Source: Panicum virgatum
Taxonomy: Eukaryota > Streptophyta > Magnoliopsida > Poales > Poaceae
Length of the DNA stretch: 64,000 nt
Assembly: GCF_016808335.1 (NCBI RefSeq)
Contig: NC_053149.1
Coordinates: forward strand, 32,826,087-32,890,086
Direction of reading: 5' to 3'
The notes beneath the pieces are model-generated. The model searched no databases and was not told the DNA's origin. It saw only the letters and a program-made list of their open reading frames with translations. The position numbers were made by a program, and so were the translations under genes. Below, in pieces: positions 56,001 to 64,000 of the stretch (its first letter is position 1; every line of letters starts with the position of its first letter).

Positions 56001-59000
56001 TCCTGTGCTTGTACCCCCGGAGGTGGGCCCCATCGTCGCCGACCTAACTCTCGCGGTTACGCCTTACTAACGAGATTCTTTTTAAAGGCCTCGTAGTGAG
56101 TCGCTGGCCATCTCACCTAAGGAAGTGTGATGAACAACTGGCGTAGCTCACGACTTGTGGGTAAAGATGTGCAACCTCTGCAGAGTGTAAAATTGGTATA
56201 CTAGCCGTGCTCACGGTTATGAGCGGCCCAGATCCTCCTTTTGATTAGTGAAGTTATCTCCTTCCGACGAGGGAGGTGCTTCTCGGGGTTAGCTTGGTGG
56301 CTTGGTTTTGGTATGGTTCTCAGTAGTAGTATAATTAATTCTGATTAATTACTATGTAACTGGGTCAATGGTAATTCATCAACTCGTAGTAAATAGCTTT
56401 AATAAAATTTTGCCAACACTTAAAAGCTAATGCAGTTGAGTCAGCCAGCCTAGAGCCTCATAGTTTGTGTTATACTTGTTGAGTACAAGTTGTGTACTCA
56501 CCCTTGCCTCTTCTCTACTTTTTCCTCTTGGATACGCTACTGCTGCTCAGTTCTTACCGACACGAGGGAGTTCGTCCAGCGCTACCAGGACTACGAGGAC
56601 TTCTAGGTGCTTCGTCTCCCAGTCGACGTCCCTGTGGCGCCCTGCTTCAGCTTCGGAGAGCTTTATTCGTATTTTTGTACTTCGCTTCCGCTGTATCAGA
56701 CATTTTGTCATTATTGTAATAAATAACATTCGTATTCGCTTTATTATGTCTTTTTGCGTGATATGTGCTATGATATACTGTTCATTCTGTGGTATATACG
56801 TGTGACTTGATCCTGGCACGTATATGACTGCTCGGTTTATGCTCTTTTATAAACCGGGTGTTACATTAAGTGTTGGCAAAATTTTATTATAGCTATTTAC
56901 TACGAGTTGATGAATTACCATTAACCCAGTTACATAGTAATTAATCAGAATTAATTATGTAACTACTGAGAACCATACCAAAACCATACCAAGGTAACCC
57001 GAGAGGCACCTCCCTCGTCGGAAGGGGACAACACCACTAATCAAAAGGAGGATCTGGGCCGCTCATAACCGTGAGTACGGCTAGTATACCAGTTTTACTC
57101 TGCAGAGGTTGCACATCTTTACCCACAAGTCGTGAGCTACGCTAGAGGTTCATCACACTTCCTTAGGTGAGATGGCTAGCAACTCACTACGAGGCCGTTA
57201 CAAAGAATCTCGTTGGTAAGGCGTAACCGCGAGAGTTAGGTCAGCGACGATGGGGCCCACCTCACGGGGGTACAAGCACAGGTACGCAAACCAAGCACAG
57301 ACCAGCCGGAGGAGTAGGGACCATTGAAGCTTACTACTCCTGCCCCGCAGGTAAGTTACTCCAAACCAAAAAGACCTAATTAGTAAGCCAAGTCTATCCC
57401 ATTCTAGCCTTGTGGTAGCGCTGTTGTCCCAGGTTGTCGCTCTATGAACCGGTCCTTATGGAGAGTGGCCAACCAAGCACTAAGCACCGTGCTGGCCCCC
57501 TAAACCATGTTTCTACAAAAACCATCTTTTAACGAGACGTGAGCCACTCATCCACACAGAGGGCCACTCTCAGAATTAAGTTCAAGTAAACCCTTAATCA
57601 AATTAATTAAAAAAGGACCAGAGTGTGTTATAGCGCAGCAACCTAGCACAACTAACCAAAATGCAACCCAAGGATATATATAAAGGATATAAAGTGGCTA
57701 GGAAATCCTTATAGGCATATAGTATTAAAATGCAGTATGAAAATGTATTTAAAGTGATAGGTTGTTCATGTTACACTTGCCTTCCTCGTACTGCTCCTGC
57801 TGCTGCTCAAAGTGCTCGGAAGATGGCTGCTCCGGGTACTGGTACTGGGGCTCCTTAGATGGATCAGCGTCTACTCACGAACACATGGCCAAAACAATGC
57901 ACAAAAATAAGCATACAAGCAAACACTAACAAAAACTAAGAAACAAAACATCAATACATAAAAACAGCAAGAAAAACTAGGCTAGAACTATTCTACGTGT
58001 TACAACGATTGCGTGGACATAAAGAACGCCTAAAACGGAGCTAAAACGCATAATCTAGGCTAAAAACAAGGTTCAGGGGCTTATTTGTAATAAAAACAGG
58101 GTTCCAGCGACTTTTCTGCTAAAACCGAGGGCCTAGACGTAATTAAACCTTAAATCTAAGGGCTAGCGTGCAAAAGTCCAGGCGCTGGACGGCGGGTTAA
58201 ATTTTAAAGAAGCTCAGGGGGTAAAACGCTAAAAACAGGACCTCTGCGTAATTATTTTTGAATAGGATAGGACTGCGGGTTGATTTAGGCAAAGTTGGGG
58301 GTCTCTTTAGGAAAAGAGCCAAGCTGAACCGTTACGCGTGGTTTTCGGCCGTTGGATCTAGATCTGATGGCTTGGATCTAAACGGCTTGGGTTCTAATCT
58401 CGGCCGTCCATCCGATATCGGGCGGCCAGGGCGGATCGGGCACGTGGGGGCGGCGCGGCTCGCCGGAACTCCCTGTTCCGCGGCGGCGCGTGGCCGGAGA
58501 GGGCCAAAGCGGCGCCCTAGGGGTCGGTTTGGGCCGTGGTTTGGCCGGGGAGGTAGACCGCGACATGCGTAATCCACTAGGGTGGATATCGCGGTGCTGT
58601 GGTGGGGCAAAGCAGGGCGCATGCGTGGAGGCGGCTCGGCGTGGCGGCACGCCGCCGGCGGGAGCGTCTTTGTGCCGTATGGGTGGGCCTCGGGCTAAAA
58701 TAGCTAGCGTAGAAGGGAGGGGTGGTTGTTGCGTGGCTCATCAAGGTTCGAATCGGGGGATGGTGTGGCGCAGGGTGTCGGCGGCGTGAACCTGGCGGCG
58801 GAGCTCGACGGAGCTTGGCGACGGGGTCGACGCGGGGCGCTTCCGGGTGCTGGATCTGCCGGAGGGGTCCGTACGGGTCCTGCGAAGGTGGTCCAGGGGC
58901 CAAATAAGTCCGGTGGTCACCGGAGGTGATGAATTGAGGCGGAGCAGGGGCTCACCGGCGTGGAGGTCGCGGCGGCGCTCCGCTCCGACCAGAGGCAAGG

Positions 59001-59767
59001 CGGCGGCTAGGGTTGTGCGGCGCGCTGATGGGGGGAGGGAGCAGGGGGGTCTCGGTGGGCTTAAAGGGGGCGCCCGGAATCTCGGGCGGGCGTGCCCCGG
59101 AAGGAAAGGCCGGTGTGGATGGCGGGATTACGGCGCGGCCGTTGCGCGGCGAGGAAGGCGGGGATAGGGATGACGAGTGGGACCCACTGGTCAGCGGCGG
59201 AGCGAGCGAGAGCGGCGACTCGCTGGGGCGAGCGGGGTGCGGGCCGCGGCGCTGGTTGGTCGGGTCAGGCGCGAAGGGGGGGCGACGCAGTCGCGAGCGG
59301 GCTGAGCGGGGTCCTGCTGGGCCAAGTGGGGACTTGGGCCGCGGGGAGAGGAGCGGGGGTGGCGAGCTGGGCCGGCCGGGTTGAGCCGAAGGGGAGGAGG
59401 CGGGCCGCTCGCGAGTGGGCTTGGGGAAGGAAGGGAAGTGTGGGCTGTTGGGGTTCTCGGGCCGGGTCTGGTTGGCTTGTTGGGTTTGGATTCCTTTTCT
59501 AATTTCTTTTGCATTTCTAAATCTAATCCTAATTCAAACTCAAGGCAAACGAATTCAAATTTAAATTCGAATTCACACAAGCACTCAACAAAATAAAAAA
59601 TGCTCCAGCATGATGCAACAAAAAAAAAATTAAACCTATGATAAATTTTAATTACTTATAGAACAAAATTGAATTAAATGCCCTACTAAACACAATAAAC
59701 CATAGAAATTTAAATAAAGCCAATTAAATTTATTAATAAATGCTGAAATTTAAAATAGGGTGTTACA
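53080..59767 (-). repeat. 3' LTR of F, split by solo LTR H
   Basis: Minus start TGTAACACCCTATTTT at 59767 runs to 56866, resumes at 53506 and ends near 53080. Without H and one duplication it is ~3,324 bp, the family length. GC-rich core ~58330-59500. Confidence 0.92.
53507..56865 (+). repeat. Solo LTR H (3,359 bp)
   Basis: Begins TGTAACACCCTAATTT, ends AAACCGGGTGTTACA, flanked by perfect TTAAG (53502-53506 and 56866-56870), with no internal region. Such solo LTRs come from recombination between the two LTRs of one insertion. It lies in inverted orientation inside a family member's LTR. Exon-like blocks at about 55415-55504 and 56550-56606 keep their frames. Confidence 0.94.
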
Positions 59768-59805
59768 GACCCTACCCCCTTAAAGAAATCTCGTCCCCGA
59801 GATTT
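59768..59805 (-). promoter_or_regulatory. PPT and hairpin of F
   Basis: Minus: AAATCTCG-GGGA-CGAGATTT then CTTTAAGGGGGTAGGGTC; identical to E. Confidence 0.9.
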
Positions 59806-62800
59806 AGCTGGGCTGGCTAGCAAAGAGATCTGGATATGTCTTGTTTAGCTCATCTTCTCGCTCCCATGTTGCCTCAGCTTCACTGTGATGACTCCACTGA
59901 ACTCTGCACATCTTGATACGCTTGTTCCGAGTAACCCTCTCTGATGTCTCTAGAATCTTCACCGGATGCTCGGTATAAGTCAGATCTTCCTGGACATCCA
60001 CTCCATCCAGTGGTGCCTGCTCCTCGGGTACTCGCAGACACCTCTTCAGCTGAGATATATGGAAGACATCATGAACTCCTGAGAGGCTGGTGGTTAACTC
60101 CAGGCGATAAGCAACTTCGCCTTTCCTCTCTAGCACCTTGAATGGACCAACATACCGAGGTGCTAACTTCCCCTTGACATTGAATCTGCGGATTCCTCTC
60201 ATCAGAGACACCTTCAGATACACATAATCACCGTCACTGAAAGTCAGATCTCTCCGTTTGCCATCAGCATAGCTCTTCTGTCTGCTCTGTGCAATCCTCA
60301 GATTTTCTCGCACAGCCTGAACCATCTGCTCTGCATCATCTATGATCTCAGGGCCAAAGAGTTGCTTCTCACCAATCTGATCCCAATAGAGAGGAGTCCT
60401 GCACTTTCTGCCATATAATGCCTCGAAGGGGGACTTCTTCAGACAGGCCTGATAGCTGTTGTTATATGAGAACTCAGCATATGACAGGCACTTATCCCAA
60501 CTAGTACCGTACTGAATGGCACAAGCTCTCAGCATATCCTCCAACACTTGGTTGGTTCTCTCTGTCTGCCCATCTGTCTGAGGGTGATAAGCCGTACTGA
60601 AATGCTGCTTCGTATCCAGTGAATCATGGAGCTGCTTCCAGAACCGAGAAGTGAACTGAGACCCTCTGTCGGATATGATCTTCTTGGGCACACCATGCAA
60701 GCAGACAATCCGAGAGATGTACAACTCTACTAGTCTAGCACCGGAGTAAGTAGTGTTCACTGGAATGAAGTGAGCAACCTTCGTCAATCGATCCACAACT
60801 ACCCATATGGAGTTGTACCCTTTCTGAGTACGAGGCAATCCAACAATGAAGTCCATAGTGATTTCCTCCCATTTCCACTCTGGAATCTTCAAAGACTGTA
60901 ATAGACCTGCTGGCCTCTGATGCTCAGCCTTGACACGCTGACAGGTGTCACAAATAGCCACGTACTCTGCCACTGAACGCTTCATCCCATACCACCAGAA
61001 ACGTTCCTTCAGATCATAGTACATCTTCGTGCTGCCCAGATGAATAGAGTAAGCTGTATCATGGGCCTCACTCAGAATCAACTTCCGGCGATCCTTCACA
61101 TCTGGCACACAGATCCGGTTCTTGTACCACAAGGTACCCTGATCATCCTCTCTGAAATGTGGAGCCTTGCCCTTCTTGAGAAACTCACTGATCTCCTGCA
61201 GCTTCTCATCATCTTTCTGATGCTGTGTGATCTCTGCCTCTAGAGTCGGTACTGCCTCGAATGCTGCACTAGAAGTATGATGCAAGAAGCCCAGACTCAA
61301 CTGCTCGAACTCCTCGCATAACTCTGGAGGCATCTGGAAAGCCACGGCCATGTTGACATAACTTCTCCTGCTCAAAGCATCTGCTACAACATTGGCCTTG
61401 CCCGGATGATAGTGAATCTCCAGGTCATAATCCTTGACCAACTCTAGCCATCTTCTCTGCCGCATGTTCAGCTCATTCTGCGTGAAAATGTACTTGATGC
61501 TCTTGTGATCAGTGTAGATATCACAACGCTGTCCATACAAGTAATGCCTCCAAATCTTCAGAGCATGCACAACTGTGGTTAACTCAAGATCATGTGTGGG
61601 ATAATTCAGCTCCAGCCGGCGTAGCTGCCGTGAAGCATAAGCAATCACTCTGCCCTCCTGCATCAGAACACACCCAAGACCATCCTTCGAAGCATCACAA
61701 TACACCGTGAACCTCTTCGTCTGGTCTGGCAGAGTCAGGACTGGCGCTGTAGTCAACCTTTTCTTCAGCTCATCAAAGGCCCTCTGACGCTCATCAGTTC
61801 ACACGAAAGCCACATTTTTCTCCAGCAAAGAAGTCAAAGGCTTCGCGATCTTGGAGAAATTCTCAATGAACCTCCGATAATATCCAGCTAAGCCCAAGAA
61901 TGACCTGACTTCCTTTACTGTCTGCGGTGTCTCCCACTCTAGCACATCCTTCACCTTGCTCGGATCAACAGCAATGCCTCCCTGAGAGATAACATGACCG
62001 AGGAATGGAACCTCGTCAATCCAGAACTCGCACTAGCTGAACTTAGCATACAGCTGATGCTCTCTCAATCTCTGCAATACGAGTCTCAGATGCTCCTCAT
62101 GCTCTTCTTCTGTCTTGGAGAAGATCAGAATATCATCAATGAAAATCACCACAAAGACATCCAGATAATCCATGAAGACCATGTTCATCAGATGCATGAA
62201 GAAAGCCGGGGCATTAGTCAAGCCGAAGGACATGACCGTATACTCATATAGCCCGTACTTGCAGGTGAATGCCGTCTTCAGAATATCCCCAGGACGGATC
62301 CTCAGCTGAAAATAACCCGAACGAAGATCAATCTTCGAGAATATACGAGCACCTCGAAGCAAATCAAAGAGATCCTCAATACGGGGCAGTGGATGCTTGT
62401 TCTTGATAGTGACTACATTCAACTCCCGATAATCGACACACATTCTCTTCGAGCCATCCTTCTTATCTACCAGCAACATTGGAAAAGCCCAAGGAGAGAA
62501 GCTGCGACGGATATAGCCCTTGGCTAGCAACTCATCAATAGTCTTCTTGACTTCTTCATGATCTATAGGTGCCATACGGTAGGGCCGCTTTGCAATAGGA
62601 GCTGTGCCAGGCAAGAGATCAATACAAAACTCAATGGCGCGTTCAGGCGGCATACCTTGCAGATCATCCGGAAAGACATCCGGGAATTCGGACACCACGC
62701 GAATACCGTCCGTGGGTCTAGCCTCCATCTGATGAAGAAATCTAGAAGGCTCTACTGCACTGATAACAACCTCTTGGCCACTGGAAGCTGATAGCAAGAC

Positions 62801-64000
62801 TGTCCTCTGAGCACAATCTATCCGGACTCCCCACTTGGCCAGAGTCTCCATTCCCAGAATGACATCAATGCCCTTGGTGTCTAGCACCATCAGATCAGTA
62901 CAGAACTCTACTCCCCTCAAGGAAACACTGACTCTCGGGCAGTAAGTGTGAGACCTCAACTGTCCTCCCGGTGAAGATACTAACAGGCACCTCTTTAATG
63001 TGCTAGTATGAATACCATGATGCTCGACAAAAGACTGAGTAATGAAGGAATGCGTAGCACCAGTATCGAAAAGCACTGTAGCTGGATATGAATTAACCAT
63101 GAACGTACCAATAACCACGTTGGGAGCCTCGGCCGCTGACTCGGCCATCACGTGGTTCACTCTGCCCTGAAGTGGCGCCCTGGGCTGAGCTGGGCGTCCC
63201 TGCTGTCCCGCCTGCGCCTTCCTGGGGCAAGCATTGGCGTAGTGCCCCGGCTGGCCGTAGTGAAAGCAGGTGCGAGGGGGTCCCTGAGCCTGCTGTCCGG
63301 TAGGAGCTGCCGGACGTGGAGCCTGCGGTGCCAGTGGAGCAGCACGAGCCGGAGGTGCCGGTAACCTCTGGCCCTGCCCCGCCTGCTGCTGCTGTCGAGG
63401 CGGGTACTGCTATGGTGGCCTCTGCTGGTACTACTGAGGAGGCCGGTACTGAGGCTGCTGGTACTACTGAGGCTGCTGGAGGCGAGGACGAGTGTTGCTG
63501 CCGGAAGCAACGGGGACAATCTTCCTCTTCTTGTCCTCCATCTCCAGGTGCTTGCGCTCAGTGTTGAGCGCGCTGTCAACCAGATGGTTGAAGTCGTCGA
63601 AGCAGAGGTTGAGCAGCGCGTACTGGAGGTAGTCCTCAAGGCCCTCCATGAAGTGCTCCTGCTTTTTGCGGTCATCCGCAACATCGCCAGGGGCGTAGCG
63701 GGCAAGCTGCAGAAAGCGATCACGATACTCCATGACTGACATAGTCCCCTGAAGTGACAAAGACAGATAGATATCGAAAGATTAACTCAAGATTCATAAG
63801 GATAGAACAAGGGGCATTAGCTCAAAAGGAACCGCTGAATGATTATATTTAAGATTACCTGCTTCAGTGCAAGGAACTCCTTCTGCTTCATCTTCATAAT
63901 GCCCGCGGGGACGTTGTGGCTGCGGAAATGCTCATTGAACTGGAGCCAAGTGAGAGCCTCGCGGTCCTGAACTGGGTGGGACTCCCACCAGTCCAAAGCT
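59804..64000 (-). pseudogene. gag-pol: Gag-Pol of element F (broken, 5' end outside window)
   Basis: Same domain order as E, reading from 64000 down: Gag with intron 63858-63749, MSVMEYRDRFLQLARYAP, Q/P linker, zinc knuckle, protease [22 protein letters not shown], RNase H, integrase ([26 protein letters not shown]) and chromodomain-like tail to TAG at 59804. There is no frame shift I can detect, but several nonsense codons occur: 63464 and about 63411 in the linker, 62033 (Lys) after the RT active site and 61799 (Trp) before RNase H. The zinc knuckle has lost its second Cys ([14 protein letters not shown]). The 650 codons from RNase H onward are open. Confidence 0.92.
63749..63858 (-). other. 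Intron in gag of F (110 bp)
   Basis: Minus: CTGAAGCAG / GTAATCTTAAATATAATC ... TTTGTCACTTCAG / GGGACTATG. Phase 0, same place as in C and E. Confidence 0.85.

Larger units (their letters stand above)
53080..64000 (-). mobile_element. Element F: Tekay-like Ty3 retrotransposon (E family), 5' end outside window
   Basis: Minus copy with 3' LTR (59767-53080, interrupted by H), PPT AAGGGGGTAGGGTC (59781-59768), hairpin (59805-59786), and gag-pol to the window end. Its terminal base pattern is TATAAC rather than TGTAAC at 53080, a single change. It sits in J pol. Confidence 0.92.

Overview
The window is plant nuclear DNA, almost certainly from a grass with a large, repeat-rich genome. It holds nested LTR retrotransposons with several-kilobase LTRs, GC-rich LTR cores, Tekay-, Tat- and Athila-type proteins, and one small DNA transposon. 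I see no intact host gene, rRNA, tRNA or CRISPR. Family names rest on motif recognition, not on a database search.

Boundaries come from TG...CA LTR ends, primer-binding sites (PBS), polypurine tracts (PPT) and 5-bp (8-bp for the hAT) target duplications. Oldest layer, D: a Tat-like Ty3 element on the minus strand. Its gag survives in three pieces (10080-11151, 24810-25481, 30188-30519) plus 132 bp of 5' LTR (30568-30699). It was split by L (25482-30182, TSD CTCGG, a gag-only element) and by a head-to-head fusion of two half elements, C (11152-18824, minus) and B (18825-24809, plus). On the left, LTR fragment K (8857-10079, plus) abuts D gag. Element A (to 8856, minus, Tekay-like) lies against K, and a 2.0-kb hAT-like element (98-2104) sits in A's gag. 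On the right, Athila-like element J (30700-53079 and beyond, minus) sits in D's LTR. J is split by E (34360-50561, plus, TSD GTAAT, complete and young), which is itself split by G (40170-44611, minus, TSD TGAAT, gag-protease only). J is also split by F (53080 to window end, minus), whose 3' LTR is split by solo LTR H (53507-56865, plus, TSD TTAAG). Nesting reaches four levels on both sides.

C, E, F and H belong to one chromovirus (Tekay/Del-like) family with ~3.3-kb LTRs; A and B have a second Tekay-like LTR of ~3.8-4.0 kb. Full polyproteins are Gag, zinc knuckle, retropepsin, reverse transcriptase, RNase H, integrase and a C-terminal chromodomain-like segment. All are broken; E is closest to intact (one 1-bp deletion plus the G insertion).

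The less ordinary signals are these. (1) Both Tekay-like LTR types contain exon-like coding blocks with the same phase and a GC-AG intron layout, as if each LTR carries a small spliced gene. (2) Gag of the E family is interrupted by a 110-111-nt GT-AG intron in all three copies. (3) A CG-RGGA-CG stem-loop lies just upstream of the PPT in three different element groups, with a weaker relative in a fourth. (4) G carries this hairpin plus a purine tract three times, inside its reading frame. (5) J has a duplicated hairpin pair with compensatory stem changes.
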